Assembly: GCF_024295625.1 (NCBI RefSeq)
Contig: NZ_JANCOJ010000003.1
Location: forward strand, 62,001-126,000
DNA from: Streptococcus sp. CF8_St5-11
GTDB taxonomy: Bacteria > Bacillota > Bacilli > Lactobacillales > Streptococcaceae
Length of the DNA: 64,000 nucleotides
Reading direction: 5' to 3'
A program made the position numbers and the translations under genes. Positions 46,039-55,742 of this stretch are shown here, in pieces. The notes under the pieces are model-generated. The model searched no databases. It saw only the letters and a program-made list of their open reading frames with translations, and was not told where the DNA came from. The number at the start of each line of letters is the position of its first letter. Within the stretch, counting starts at the first letter, position 1.

Positions 46039-46126
46039 AATCTGCGTAAGAAAGACTGTAAATTGTGCCTAGGTTTTGGGGGAGGATTCGCTACAATAGA
46101 GCTAGTAGAATGAGGAGGATTAGGAC

Positions 46127-47512
46127 ATGTATCAATTTCCAAAGGATTTTTTATGGGGGAGTTCGACCTCGGGCCCTCAAACAGAAGGGCGTCTAGCCCA
46201 GGATGGAAAGGGAGACAATCTCTGGGATTACTGGTATAGAATCGAGCCCGACCGCTTTTATCAAGGGCAAGGACCAGAGAAAACATCGACTTTTTATGAA
46301 CACTGGGAAGAAGATTTGGACCTCTTGTTAGAAACTGGCCACACGGCCTTTCGGACCTCTATTCAGTGGTCACGTATTTTCCCAGAAGGTCGAGGGGAGA
46401 TCAACCAAGCAGGTGTTGATTTCTACCGTCGTGTCTTTGAAAAGATCAAAGAAAAAGGGATTCATCTCTTGGTCAACCTCTATCATTTTGATTTACCGAT
46501 GGCTCTTCAAGAGCAAGGGGATGGTTGGGAAAATAAAGAAACCGCCTATGCTTACCAGGAATATGCGCGTTTTTGTTTCAAGACCTATGGAGATCTGGTC
46601 GATCAGTGGATCACCTTTAATGAACCCATTGTCCCTGTGGAGTTTGGCTATTTTTATGATGCTCATTTTCCTCATAAGGTAGACGCGGCAGCAGCAGTAA
46701 AAGTAGCCTACCACACCCAGTTAGCAAGCTCTCTAGCAGTCAAGGCCTGTCACGAGGTGGATCCTAATTACCGTATCGGGATTGTGCTTAATTTGACACC
46801 AGCCTATCCTCGGAGCCAGCATCCAGAAGATGTGAAAGCCGCGCGCATTGCCGAGCTCTTTCAAGCAAAATCCTTCCTAGATCCATCTGTTCTTGGTCAT
46901 TATCCTGAAGAATTAGTGGAGATTCTGCGGGAGCGTGATCTCTTGCCGGATTATGATCCCTTTGAATTGCGCTTGATCGAGGAAAATACGGTGGATTACC
47001 TAGGGGTTAACTATTACCAACCACTCCGTGTGGCGGCTCCTCGTTATGCTCCAAATCCAGCATCTCCCCTACTCTTTGAACAATTTTATGAACCCTATGT
47101 CATGCCAGGCCGCAAGATCAATCCCCACCGAGGTTGGGAAATCTATGAGCAAGGCTTGTATGACATTGCCCAAAATATCAAGGAAAACTATGGCAATATC
47201 GAGTGGATCCTGACAGAAAATGGAATGGGGGTTGAAGGAGAGGAAAAATTCCGCAAGGATGGTGTGATCCAAGACGACTACCGGATTGACTTTGTCAAAG
47301 ACCATCTTCGTGAGCTCCACCGGGCTATTCAAGATGGTGCCAACTGTAAAGGCTATTTGATCTGGACCTTTATTGACTGCTGGTCATGGCTCAATGGCTA
47401 CAAGAACCGCTATGGCTTAGTTGAGTTGGACCTCGAAAGTCAAAAACGAACCCTCAAAAAATCTGGCCATTGGTTTAAAGAGCTAAGCCAAGCCAATGGA
47501 TTTGAAGACTAA
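46127..47512 (+). CDS. 6-phospho-beta-glycosidase, GH1 family
   Basis: Glycoside hydrolase family 1, 461 residues. Acid/base Glu in TFNEP (~residue 165), nucleophile Glu in LTENGMG (~364). The C-terminal SWLNGYKNRYGL resembles the phosphate-binding loop of LacG/6-phospho-beta-glycosidases (Ser-x-x-Asn-Gly-Tyr-Lys/Glu), so the substrate is probably a PTS-imported, 6-phosphorylated beta-glucoside or galactoside. No PTS gene is adjacent. AGGAGGA precedes the ATG. Confidence 0.87.
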   Translation: MYQFPKDFLWGSSTSGPQTEGRLAQDGKGDNLWDYWYRIEPDRFYQGQGPEKTSTFYEHWEEDLDLLLETGHTAFRTSIQWSRIFPEGRGEINQAGVDFYRRVFEKIKEKGIHLLVNLYHFDLPMALQEQGDGWENKETAYAYQEYARFCFKTYGDLVDQWITFNEPIVPVEFGYFYDAHFPHKVDAAAAVKVAYHTQLASSLAVKACHEVDPNYRIGIVLNLTPAYPRSQHPEDVKAARIAELFQAKSFLDPSVLGHYPEELVEILRERDLLPDYDPFELRLIEENTVDYLGVNYYQPLRVAAPRYAPNPASPLLFEQFYEPYVMPGRKINPHRGWEIYEQGLYDIAQNIKENYGNIEWILTENGMGVEGEEKFRKDGVIQDDYRIDFVKDHLRELHRAIQDGANCKGYLIWTFIDCWSWLNGYKNRYGLVELDLESQKRTLKKSGHWFKELSQANGFED

Positions 47513-47575
47513 ATCAAAATCCGCAGCCTGTGTTTCGTTCAATTTGAGCCTCCTCGCATTGTCGTTTTAAAGTTT

Positions 47576-47655
47576 GGAGTCAAACAGTTCCCCAAACGGT
47601 TTGACTCTCAATTATTCCGAATGTCTGAAACCATTCTGTTTCAGGCATTTTTCTT
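47576..47655. terminator. Two hairpins after the GH1 gene
   Basis: GAGTCAAAC/GTTTGACTC (about 47577-47608) and ATGTCTGAAAC/GTTTCAGGCAT followed by TTTTTC (about 47621-47655). The second is a good terminator. Confidence 0.75.
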
Positions 47656-47702
47656 ACAGTGGAAATTTTCTTAGATGACTTTGTCTCTAATCTTAACCCT
47701 AA

Positions 47703-47808
47703 CTTAACTAGACCAATTTTCTTGAATTTCCTAGTTGACAAACTCGAAGAAGCATTGTATACTGACTCCGCTGGTTGCTTTTTGGTCAAATTAGACTAGA
47801 CCAATTTT
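47703..47808 (+). promoter_or_regulatory. glmS promoter between two NagR-like operators
   Basis: TTGACA (47735-47740), exactly 17 bp, TATACT (47758-47763). CTAGACCAATTTT occurs at 47708-47720 and 47796-47808. The second lies in AATTAGACTAGACCAATT, 14 of 18 positions of the palindrome AATTGGTCTAGACCAATT recognised by the GntR-family regulator NagR. Sites on both sides of the promoter suggest repression with possible looping, responding to glucosamine-6-phosphate. Confidence 0.8.
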
Positions 47809-47885
47809 AAAGTAACTGAGAAATCGACCATGGGTCGTTTGACTAAGTAAAGGGGAAAGTATAGCAAGGCTATATCGTAAAAACT

Positions 47886-49694
47886 ATGTGCGGAATCGTT
47901 GGTGTTGTAGGAAATACAAATGCTACTGATATTTTGATTCAAGGACTTGAAAAACTCGAATACCGAGGCTATGACTCTGCGGGTGTTTTCCTGGCTAGTG
48001 AAGGCAAGAGCCAATTGGTAAAGGCAGTTGGCCGCATTGCAGAATTGTCAACTAAGGCAGAAGGTGTTGAAGGGACAGCTGGGATCGGACATACCCGCTG
48101 GGCCACTCACGGAAAACCAACTGAGGACAATGCCCACCCACACCGCTCTGAAACAGGTCGCTTTGTTTTGGTCCACAATGGGGTCATTGAAAACTACCTT
48201 GAAATCAAGGAAGAATACCTAGCAGGTCACCATTTCAAGGGGCAAACAGATACAGAAATCGCCGCCCACTTGATCGGAAAATTTGCTGAAGAAGATGGCT
48301 TGTCTACGCTCGAAGCCTTCAAAAAAGCCCTCCACATCATCCGTGGGGCCTATGCTTTTGCTTTGATGGATGCGGAAGATCCAAGCACCATCTATGTGGC
48401 AAAAAATAAATCACCACTCTTGATCGGTCTTGGCGATGGTTACAATATGGTCTGCTCTGATGCCATGGCCATGATTCGTGAAACCAACCAATACATGGAA
48501 ATCCATGACCAAGAGTTGGTCATTGTCAAGGCTGACAGCGTTGAAGTGCAAGACTATGATGGCAACGTCAAAGAACGGGCTAGCTACACGGCTGAACTCG
48601 ACCTTTCTGATATTGGAAAAGGGACTTACCCATACTACATGCTCAAAGAAATCGATGAGCAACCAACTGTCATGCGTAAGCTGATCCAAGCCTATACAGA
48701 TGAATCTGGTCAAGTAGTGGTAGATCCAGCTATTATCAAGGCTGTTCAAGAAGCAGACCGCATCTATATCCTTGCGGCTGGTACCTCTTACCATGCTGGA
48801 TTTGCGTCTAAAAAAATGTTGGAAGAGTTGACAGATACTCCAGTAGAACTCGGTATTTCATCTGAGTGGGGGTATGGTATGCCACTTCTCAGCAAGAAAC
48901 CACTCTTCATCTTTATCAGCCAATCTGGTGAAACGGCCGATAGCCGCCAAGTATTGGTCAAAGCAAATGAAATGGGAATTCCAAGCTTGACAGTGACCAA
49001 TGTTCCAGGTTCAACTCTTTCACGTGAAGCAGACATGACCATGTTGCTCCATGCTGGTCCTGAAATTGCGGTAGCTTCTACTAAGGCTTATACGGCTCAA
49101 ATCGCAGCCCTTGCCTTTCTTGCTAAAGCTGTTGGGGAAGCCAATGGCAATGAGAAGGCCAAAGCCTTTGATTTGGTGCACGAATTGTCTATCGTTGCCC
49201 AATCGATCGAATCAACCCTTTCAGAAAAAGAAGTCATCGATGAAAAAGTTCGTGGCTTGTTGGAAACAACCCGCAATGCTTTCTATATCGGACGTGGTCA
49301 AGATTACTACGTTGCCATGGAAGCCAGTCTGAAACTAAAAGAAATTTCTTACATCCAATGTGAAGGCTTCGCTGCGGGTGAGTTGAAACACGGTACCATC
49401 GCTCTGATCGAAGAGGGTACACCGGTCATCGCCCTCTTGTCAGATCCAGTCCTAGCCAGCCACACACGTGGGAACATCCAAGAAGTGGCAGCACGTGGGG
49501 CCCATGTTTTAACCATTGCAGAAGAAAATGTCGCTAAAGAGACAGATGATTTGGTCTTGACAGCGGTTCACCCTTACCTCTCTCCAATCTCAATGGTGGT
49601 GCCAACCCAATTGATTGCCTACTTTGCAACCCTTCATCGTGGGCTCGATGTTGATAAACCACGGAACCTTGCTAAGTCTGTAACCGTTGAATAA
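47886..49694 (+). CDS. glmS: Glutamine-fructose-6-phosphate aminotransferase (isomerising)
   Basis: GlmS, 602 residues, makes glucosamine-6-phosphate from fructose-6-phosphate and glutamine, the entry step to cell-wall amino sugars. N-terminal Cys nucleophile (MCGIVGVVG), glutaminase domain to ~240, two SIS domains (~285-420 and ~455-590; SQSGETADS sugar-phosphate loop), C-terminal KSVTVE. No glmS ribozyme core was noticed in the ~120-nt leader; control appears to be by NagR-like operators. Confidence 0.97.
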   Translation: MCGIVGVVGNTNATDILIQGLEKLEYRGYDSAGVFLASEGKSQLVKAVGRIAELSTKAEGVEGTAGIGHTRWATHGKPTEDNAHPHRSETGRFVLVHNGVIENYLEIKEEYLAGHHFKGQTDTEIAAHLIGKFAEEDGLSTLEAFKKALHIIRGAYAFALMDAEDPSTIYVAKNKSPLLIGLGDGYNMVCSDAMAMIRETNQYMEIHDQELVIVKADSVEVQDYDGNVKERASYTAELDLSDIGKGTYPYYMLKEIDEQPTVMRKLIQAYTDESGQVVVDPAIIKAVQEADRIYILAAGTSYHAGFASKKMLEELTDTPVELGISSEWGYGMPLLSKKPLFIFISQSGETADSRQVLVKANEMGIPSLTVTNVPGSTLSREADMTMLLHAGPEIAVASTKAYTAQIAALAFLAKAVGEANGNEKAKAFDLVHELSIVAQSIESTLSEKEVIDEKVRGLLETTRNAFYIGRGQDYYVAMEASLKLKEISYIQCEGFAAGELKHGTIALIEEGTPVIALLSDPVLASHTRGNIQEVAARGAHVLTIAEENVAKETDDLVLTAVHPYLSPISMVVPTQLIAYFATLHRGLDVDKPRNLAKSVTVE

Positions 49695-49711
49695 AATTAT
49701 CTATATAGAAA

Positions 49712-49752
49712 AAAACATCCTCGTTAGGTTTTTCCTAGCGAGGATGTTTGCT
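49712..49752. terminator. Bidirectional terminator between glmS and the acid phosphatase gene
   Basis: AACATCCTCGTTAGG and CCTAGCGAGGATGTT stem, with A on the left and TTTG on the right; serves converging genes. Confidence 0.85.
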
Positions 49753-50610
49753 TTATTTGTCAAAACCTTGCAAGGCTTTGAGGCGTTCTTCTGTTTGTCC
49801 CTTGGCATCTAGTTTTTTACCTTGGTAAACAGCAGATTCCCATGATCCATACATTGGATTTGGGAAGATGATGAATTTTTCACCAAATTCTTTTTGCAAT
49901 TCGTCCAATTTCTTGTCGCGATCAGCTTCAGAGGTCTTGGAAAAATCTGCAAAGTCAACCAGGTTGTCCCCGAAGAGCAAGACAAGATTGGTCTTTTCTT
50001 GTACAGCTTGGCGACGGCCTTCTTTTGATTTGACGCCATCTTCTAAGAACATGAGGTGGTCACGTCCTTGAACAGGAATGCCTTCTTTTTCAAGGTTCTT
50101 GATGGTATCATCTACTTGAGAGGTTGTACGGTCAGAAATGTAGTAGATTTGAACCCCGTTTTGATCCGCATATTGAAGAAAATCTTTGGCACCTGGCACC
50201 GCTTTTGCGGCTGCTTTTTTCACCCAAACATCCCAATCTTTAGGATTGAAGGCCGTACCATCTTTGACGTTTTGAACTTGGTAAGGGCTGTTGTCTAAAA
50301 CAGTTTCGTCCAAATCCAAGACGATGGAATAAGGCTTATCAGAAGGAGTTTGGAGGATCTCTTTCAAACGGTCAGTAGCGACATTGTAGCCTTGTAAATA
50401 CAAAGCCTTGGTTTCTGCTGCCTTTTGGTACCAGAGAACAGACATGGTATTTTCTTGTGAGCGCTGCTGATCATAGGTCATCGTCACCTGATTTTTAGTG
50501 CTACTTGCTTTTGTCTCTTGCGTTTTAGTGGTGTTGCTTCCACAACTCGTCAGTAAAATGACAGAAGCAAGAGCAGAAACGATGGTAAAGGTGGTTTTTG
50601 TTGTTTTCAT
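49753..50610 (-). CDS. Lipoprotein e(P4)-family acid phosphatase / 5'-nucleotidase
   Basis: A 285-residue class C acid phosphatase. Signal peptide with lipobox LTSC (Cys ~23), HAD motifs LDLDETVLDNS (~97-107, DDDD-type nucleophile), YYISDRTTSQ (~154-163) and LLFGDNLVDF (~211-220). Surface-bound members (LppC of streptococci, e(P4) of Haemophilus) dephosphorylate nucleotides such as NMN for salvage. AAGGAGT precedes the start. Monocistronic. Confidence 0.93.
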   Translation of the reverse strand: MKTTKTTFTIVSALASVILLTSCGSNTTKTQETKASSTKNQVTMTYDQQRSQENTMSVLWYQKAAETKALYLQGYNVATDRLKEILQTPSDKPYSIVLDLDETVLDNSPYQVQNVKDGTAFNPKDWDVWVKKAAAKAVPGAKDFLQYADQNGVQIYYISDRTTSQVDDTIKNLEKEGIPVQGRDHLMFLEDGVKSKEGRRQAVQEKTNLVLLFGDNLVDFADFSKTSEADRDKKLDELQKEFGEKFIIFPNPMYGSWESAVYQGKKLDAKGQTEERLKALQGFDK

Positions 50611-51046
50611 AAACCGTACACTCCTTAAAATTATTCTATAAAAATTATACTCCTTTCAATCTTGCCTGACAAGAAAGAGGAGAAGGCGATCCAGGGAATG
50701 GTAAAATGAATAGTAAGAAAGAAATGTTGATATGAAGGGCTTTTTCACCTCAATAGATGCCACTTTTTCCTTTAAAAGAAGGGGTATAGTTTTCTGCTAT
50801 AACCGGATCAAGAAAAGATCAAAGCGGTCCTTTTCTTCTAAAATGAAGCAATAAAGAAAGATACTCGCAGGTCCCTATTTTCAAGGGCTTGCGTTTTTTT
50901 GATGCCTTCCTTAATAAAGAAATTTTAAGGACTTGATAGGGAAAATATATTAGTCAGCTACTTTTCGAGGTGATATCATGGTTACAAATTCCAGAAGGAA
51001 AGCAGTTAGTCTTTCTGTTGGAGAAATATTGAGGAGGATTCACAGT
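50611..51046. other. Gene-free interval before the UroD-like operon
   Basis: No convincing gene. A hairpin (GGTCCCT...AAGGGCTTGCG, about 50868-50893, followed by T7) looks like a terminator or leader attenuator ~150 bp before the first UroD-like gene. An ATG at 50978 in frame with that gene lacks a ribosome site and was not used. Confidence 0.4.
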
Positions 51047-52048
51047 ATGAGTAAAAAAGAATTGGTTCTTCGTGCCATTCGAGGTGAAACAGTAGAACGA
51101 ATCCCTGTAGGATTTTGGCTCCATTATGTGACCCAAGAAGAAAAAGAATTGGGTCTAGACAATCCGGCTGTAGTAGCAAAAAGTATTAAGGGCCACCAAC
51201 ACTATGTAGAAGAAATTTCACCTGATTTTGTCAAGATCATGAGCGATGGCTTCTTCCGCTATCCGAGTGCTCTTTATTCGAAAGAGATCCAATCGATCCA
51301 AGAATTGAAAGATATTCAACCGATTGGAGAGCATCATCCTTGGATTGAAAAACAGATTGAAGTGGTCAAGGAGATTCGTTCCCATTTCCATGAAGAGATT
51401 GCTTCTTTCTACAATATCTTCTCGCCTATTTCTTATTTGAAACGCTGGTTCCGTACGGATCAATCCCGTGGAGACCAAGTGATTGCAGACTTTATCAAGG
51501 AGGATTCAGAAACTTTAGCTCATGTCCTTGACGTGATTGCAGGAGACATCACTACTTTAAGTCGCCGCTTGATCCAAGAAGCAGGTGTTGAAGGGATTTA
51601 CTTCTCAACCCAGCAGGTCCAAGATGAGCGAGTGACAGATGAAGAATACCGCAAGATCATTGAACCGAGCAATATCGCTGTCCTAGAAGCGGCCAATGAA
51701 GCTGGAGGTATCAATATCCTTCATATCTGTGGTTTTGAAGGGGCTAGCAATGAAGTGGAGCTCTTCAAGGATTATCCAGCTCAAGTCATTAACTGGGCGA
51801 CCCATCATGAAGGCCTTAGCCTAGCCGCAGGTCGTAAACTTTTCGGCGATCGTGCCGTTTTGGGTGGCTTTGTCAACGGCAAGAAAGGTTTGCTCTACCA
51901 AGGGGAACGAGCAGCTATTGAGCAAGAAACGCGTCGCTTGGTGGCTGAAGCCGGAAGCCGCGGTTTGATCCTTGGGGCAGACTGTACCGTACCAGACGAT
52001 TTCCAATTGGAACGCTTAGACTGGGTGCGTCAAGCAGCCGTCTTGTAA
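51047..52048 (+). CDS. UroD-superfamily protein, probable zinc-dependent methyltransferase (paralogue 1)
   Basis: A 333-residue TIM-barrel protein of the uroporphyrinogen decarboxylase/MtaA superfamily; start at 51047 behind GAGGAGG. It keeps His226-x-Cys228 (LHICGFEG) and Cys313 (GADCTVP), the H-x-C...C zinc set of the thiol methyltransferase branch (MtaA/MtbA), whereas the substrate-binding Arg motif of true UroD (RQAGRY) is replaced by RIPVGFWLHY. Streptococci generally lack haem synthesis, so a methyl-transfer role is more likely than decarboxylation. It is followed by a small secreted peptide gene, its paralogue and an amino-acid ABC transporter. Confidence 0.8.
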   Translation: MSKKELVLRAIRGETVERIPVGFWLHYVTQEEKELGLDNPAVVAKSIKGHQHYVEEISPDFVKIMSDGFFRYPSALYSKEIQSIQELKDIQPIGEHHPWIEKQIEVVKEIRSHFHEEIASFYNIFSPISYLKRWFRTDQSRGDQVIADFIKEDSETLAHVLDVIAGDITTLSRRLIQEAGVEGIYFSTQQVQDERVTDEEYRKIIEPSNIAVLEAANEAGGINILHICGFEGASNEVELFKDYPAQVINWATHHEGLSLAAGRKLFGDRAVLGGFVNGKKGLLYQGERAAIEQETRRLVAEAGSRGLILGADCTVPDDFQLERLDWVRQAAVL

Positions 52049-52066
52049 AAAAGAAAGGAGAGGGAG

Positions 52067-52267
52067 ATGAAAAAGATCAATGTATGGTGTATCGTAGTAA
52101 CCGTTTTGTTTTTGCTTCTAGGGCTAAGTAAAGTCGCTTTAGCAAGCAGTCATGGGATTGCACGGAAAGATCCGGACATCGAAAAATTGGAGAAAATTCC
52201 AGCCCATAGTCTCTCCCTCATGCGCCCATCTGATCTAGCTGGACTTCTACTTCTAGACGGACAGTGA
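52067..52267 (+). CDS. Small secreted or membrane-anchored peptide
   Basis: 66 residues, strong AAAGGAGAGGGAG ribosome site. An N-terminal hydrophobic helix (VWCIVVTVLFLLLGLSKVALA, about residues 6-26) resembles a cleavable signal peptide with A-x-A-like site, leaving a ~40-residue acidic/basic peptide ending LLLLDGQ. Not recognised. It lies between two UroD-like paralogues in the same orientation and so is probably co-transcribed. Confidence 0.55.
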   Translation: MKKINVWCIVVTVLFLLLGLSKVALASSHGIARKDPDIEKLEKIPAHSLSLMRPSDLAGLLLLDGQ

Positions 52268-52366
52268 TAAAAAAAGATGAAGAACTTGATAAAAAATATA
52301 TATTAGTCAAAGAATGATTGAAGTGTTAAGATAACAAACAAGAAAAGAATAGAACGAGGTAAGAAC

Positions 52367-53368
52367 ATGTCAGCAAAAAGAGAATTAGTCTTAAAAGTAT
52401 TCAAAGGAGAAAAAGTTGACCGTGTGCCAGTTGGATTTTGGCACCATTTTACAACAGAAGAAGAATGGTTGAAAGGATTTTCCAATCCGGAAATTATTGA
52501 AAAAAACCTGAAGGGTCATCAAAACTTCCTTCACAAGGTTCAACCAGACTTTGTTAAACTTATGAGCGATGGTTACTTTGCTTATCCAAACCCATCCATT
52601 CACAAAGGCCTTGAAAACATCTCTGACTTGGCAGGGATTGAACCGCTCGGAGCCGATCATCCATGGATCACAGAGCAGGTAGAGCTTGTGAAAAAAATCC
52701 GTGCCGGTTTTGAAGAGGACATTGTAGCCATCTACAACATCTTTGCTCCGGTGACCTACTTCAAATGGTTGGTCGGAGAAGTGTCAGGTGGAGATGACTT
52801 GATCGCAAACTTTATCGATCAAGATGCAGCAACTCTTAAAAAAGTATTGGATACCATTGGTCAAGATATTGCAAGTTTGAGCCAACGCATCATTAAAGAA
52901 GCAGGAGCAGACGGGATCTACCTCAGTGTTCAAAGTATCCAAGATGCGCGCGTGAGCCAAGAAGTTTATAAAAATATTATTGCACCGAGTGAACTCCATG
53001 TCTTAGAAGTAGCCAATGAAGCAGGTGGGGTAAATATCCTTCATATCTGTGGCTACGAAGGAGCTCGCAATGATATCCATCTCTTCACAGACTACCCAGC
53101 TCAAGTCATTAACTGGGCAGTTGGACCAGAAGGCATCAGCCTAGCAGAAGGACGCGAAATCTTCGGTGGACGTACGGTTCTGGGTGGCTTTGAAAATGGC
53201 AAAACTGGTCTTCTCTATACAGGAGACAAGGCTGCGATTCAAGCAGAAACCAAACGCATCATCGCAGAAACTGGAACCACAGGCTTGGTCATCGGTGCCG
53301 ATTGTACGATTCCAAGTGACATTGATGAAGAGCGAATTGAATGGGTTCGTGAAGCTGCAGCAGAATAA
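52367..53368 (+). CDS. UroD-superfamily protein, probable zinc-dependent methyltransferase (paralogue 2)
   Basis: A 333-residue paralogue of the gene at 51047, the same length and alignable without gaps around all motifs: RVPVGFWHHF near the N-terminus, His226-x-Cys228 in LHICGYEG, Cys313 in GADCTIP. The preserved zinc set and identical spacing in both copies indicate that both are functional. Possibly one binds a methyl donor and the other an acceptor, or they act as a heterodimer. The ABC transporter genes start 27 bp downstream. Confidence 0.8.
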   Translation: MSAKRELVLKVFKGEKVDRVPVGFWHHFTTEEEWLKGFSNPEIIEKNLKGHQNFLHKVQPDFVKLMSDGYFAYPNPSIHKGLENISDLAGIEPLGADHPWITEQVELVKKIRAGFEEDIVAIYNIFAPVTYFKWLVGEVSGGDDLIANFIDQDAATLKKVLDTIGQDIASLSQRIIKEAGADGIYLSVQSIQDARVSQEVYKNIIAPSELHVLEVANEAGGVNILHICGYEGARNDIHLFTDYPAQVINWAVGPEGISLAEGREIFGGRTVLGGFENGKTGLLYTGDKAAIQAETKRIIAETGTTGLVIGADCTIPSDIDEERIEWVREAAAE

Positions 53369-53395
53369 GGAAAAGAGAAAGAGAGAAAAGAGAGT

Positions 53396-54274
53396 ATGAG
53401 TAAAAAAACATGGATTATCGGTGGGGTAGCCGTTCTTGCCCTTGCAGGTGCAACGATTATTGGTCGAAGCTTGAACCACGCAAACGACAGCAAAGGATCA
53501 ACAGGATCTAATAAAGTAACAACCTTGAAAGTAGCCCACACGCAAAACTATGTGCCTTATGATTTCGTTGATGAAAAAGGAGAATCAGATGGCTATGAAG
53601 TAGCCGTTCTCAAAGCCATTGACGAAAAATTACCAGACTACAAGTTTGAGTACACTGGAACAAGTGACGACGACCTCTTGATTGGTCTAGAATCTGGTAA
53701 ATACGATATCGGAACCAAAGGAGCTTGGTATACCGCAGAACGCGCCAAGAAATTTATCATTCCAAAAGAACCAATCGGAGCAAGTATCATTGGATTTACC
53801 GTACGGAAAGAAGATGCGGATAAATACAAGAACATCGATGACTTCGCGAAAGAAAAAGGGAAATTGGTTCCAATTTCACCACAAAATGCGCAATGGAATG
53901 TTATTAAAGAATACAATGAAAAGCATAAGGACCAACAAATCGAATTAACAGCTGCTGAATCATTCAAAGTCGCAGATGCTTATGCTTGGGTACTTGAAGG
54001 TCGTTACGATGCCTTCTTTGACATCAAACTTTCCTTTGAAAAAGCTGTCACAGATAAAGATGGTTCTTACCACCAATATGCAGACAAACTTAGCTGGTTT
54101 GCCTACAAAGGAATTCCAACTTATCCATTGATCCATAAGGATGAGAAAAACGAAAAATTTGCGGAAGCCTACAGCAAGGCCATCAAAGAATTGGAAAAAG
54201 ATGGAACGCTTGCGAAATTGTCGAAAAAATATTTCGGTGAAGATGTCTTCAGTTATGTAGATAAAGAAAAATAA
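53396..54274 (+). CDS. Polar amino-acid ABC transporter substrate-binding protein
   Basis: A 292-residue family-3 solute-binding protein. A hydrophobic N-terminal segment (WIIGGVAVLALAGATIIG) without a lipobox Cys implies a membrane-anchored or secreted form. The binding domain starts LKVAHTQNYVPYDF, with conserved SDGYEVAVLKAI and LLIGLESGKYDI. Linked to two permeases and an ATPase. Substrate unknown; with the UroD-like genes, a methylated or sulfur amino acid is conceivable. Confidence 0.88.
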   Translation: MSKKTWIIGGVAVLALAGATIIGRSLNHANDSKGSTGSNKVTTLKVAHTQNYVPYDFVDEKGESDGYEVAVLKAIDEKLPDYKFEYTGTSDDDLLIGLESGKYDIGTKGAWYTAERAKKFIIPKEPIGASIIGFTVRKEDADKYKNIDDFAKEKGKLVPISPQNAQWNVIKEYNEKHKDQQIELTAAESFKVADAYAWVLEGRYDAFFDIKLSFEKAVTDKDGSYHQYADKLSWFAYKGIPTYPLIHKDEKNEKFAEAYSKAIKELEKDGTLAKLSKKYFGEDVFSYVDKEK

Positions 54275-54340
54275 AATGAAACTGGGTGCGTATTGCCCCA
54301 GCTTCCTTATTTCTATCCGGATACAGAAAGGAAAAGAAAC

Positions 54341-55033
54341 ATGGTCTCATACGACATTTCCAAGGTCTGGTCATTTCTTCCAACCTTGGTCCAAGCTCTA
54401 CCAGCGACCCTAGCTTTGATGGTGTTAACGACGCTTCTCGGTTCTGCATTTGGCTTGGTTTTGACTTGGGCACAAGTATCTGAAGATAAGGTAGGAGCAG
54501 GTCTGGCAAAAGGCTATGTCTTTACTTTGCGTTGTACCCCTCCGATTGTCTTGCTCTTCTTGGTCTTTTACGGGCTCCCCCAATTTTTGAACTGGTGGTT
54601 GGGCATTGACATTGATCACTGGTCCAAGTTTGTCTTTGTCCTTGTGGCCATGTTTCTTCTCTTTGCCGCGATGATCTCTGAGGTCTTCAAGGCAGCCTAT
54701 TTGGCCATTCCCAAAGGCCAGATGGAGGCAGGCTTGAGTATCGGATTGACACCAGCTCAGACCATTTGGCGGATCGTCCTTCCCCAAGCCTTTTGTGTGG
54801 CTCTTCCAAATATGACGACGGCTATCTTGAACCTCATGCGCGATGCCGCTTTGGCTTATACCATTGGCTTTATCGATATCATGGGAGCAGGAAATAACTT
54901 GATCAGCCGCAATCTTGGGAATTATTCCCTCGAGACTTATACAGCCGTAGCAGTGATCTACTGGGCAATTGCCCTTGTGATCTCCTTCTCCGCTCAACTC
55001 CTTGAGAAACGACTCAGTGTAACAGAAAGGTAG
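54341..55033 (+). CDS. Amino-acid ABC transporter permease (HisM/HisQ type)
   Basis: A 230-residue membrane protein starting at MVSYDISKVW (AGGAAA ribosome site). Four to five helices and the EAA loop EAGLSIGLTPAQTIWRIVLP typical of polar amino-acid permeases. Encoded 3 bp before the second permease. Confidence 0.9.
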   Translation: MVSYDISKVWSFLPTLVQALPATLALMVLTTLLGSAFGLVLTWAQVSEDKVGAGLAKGYVFTLRCTPPIVLLFLVFYGLPQFLNWWLGIDIDHWSKFVFVLVAMFLLFAAMISEVFKAAYLAIPKGQMEAGLSIGLTPAQTIWRIVLPQAFCVALPNMTTAILNLMRDAALAYTIGFIDIMGAGNNLISRNLGNYSLETYTAVAVIYWAIALVISFSAQLLEKRLSVTER

Positions 55034-55036
55034 CTT

Positions 55037-55723
55037 ATGGATTTCAATTTTATTAGTAAAACATTTCTAGCCACCTTGGGTGGTGTTCCAGTGACCCTTC
55101 TGATCATGGTCGTATCGATTCTCTTGAGTTTTCTTCCAGCCCTCTTTTTGGCACTCGGTCAGATTTATAAGGTCAAAGGTGTTCGCAGTTTCTCAGTGAT
55201 TTACTTAGCCTTTATCCGCGCGACACCTCCGATTCTCTTGATTCTCTTCTTTTATAGTCTCTTTCCCAGCCTCTTAAATAGCTTTTTTAAGAGTATTGGT
55301 AGTCACTTTAATGTCTTTGAGATCAATCCCATTTACTATGCCTTTATCATCTTTAGCTTGATGACAACAGGGAGTCTTGCTGAAATTCTCCGGTCAGCCA
55401 TTCTGACGGTGGATAAGGGCCAGCTAGAAGCAGCGCAAGCCATTGGTTTGACCAATCGCCAAGCCTATATCCGCATTGTTTTTCCACAAGCCTTGCGTTC
55501 AGCCCTTCCCAATTTGTGTAACTTGGTTATCAACTTGGTCAAAGGAACCTCCCTTGTCTTTGTCATGACCATCAAGGATATCACCGCCATTGCCAAGGTA
55601 GAAGCTTCTTATGGCTATCAATATTTTGAATCCTATCTAGTGATTTTTATTCTTTATATTGTCATTTGTGGGGTGATTCAGTGGGGATTCAATCGCTTAG
55701 AAAAACGCCTGACACTCGCATAG
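55037..55723 (+). CDS. Amino-acid ABC transporter permease, second subunit
   Basis: A 228-residue permease with EAA loop [20 protein letters not shown]. It forms a heterodimer with the upstream permease, as in HisQ/HisM systems. The ATPase gene follows after 19 bp. Confidence 0.9.
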   Translation: MDFNFISKTFLATLGGVPVTLLIMVVSILLSFLPALFLALGQIYKVKGVRSFSVIYLAFIRATPPILLILFFYSLFPSLLNSFFKSIGSHFNVFEINPIYYAFIIFSLMTTGSLAEILRSAILTVDKGQLEAAQAIGLTNRQAYIRIVFPQALRSALPNLCNLVINLVKGTSLVFVMTIKDITAIAKVEASYGYQYFESYLVIFILYIVICGVIQWGFNRLEKRLTLA

Positions 55724-55742
55724 AAGAAGGAGAAATAAGAAG

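Noticed and set aside
47764..47885. glmS ribozyme in the glmS leader
   Set aside because: The leader is short and no conserved ribozyme core was recognised; NagR-like operators offer a sufficient explanation.
51047..53368. Haem biosynthesis (true uroporphyrinogen decarboxylase)
   Set aside because: No other haem genes are near, the UroD substrate-binding Arg motif is absent, and zinc-type His/Cys residues are kept instead.
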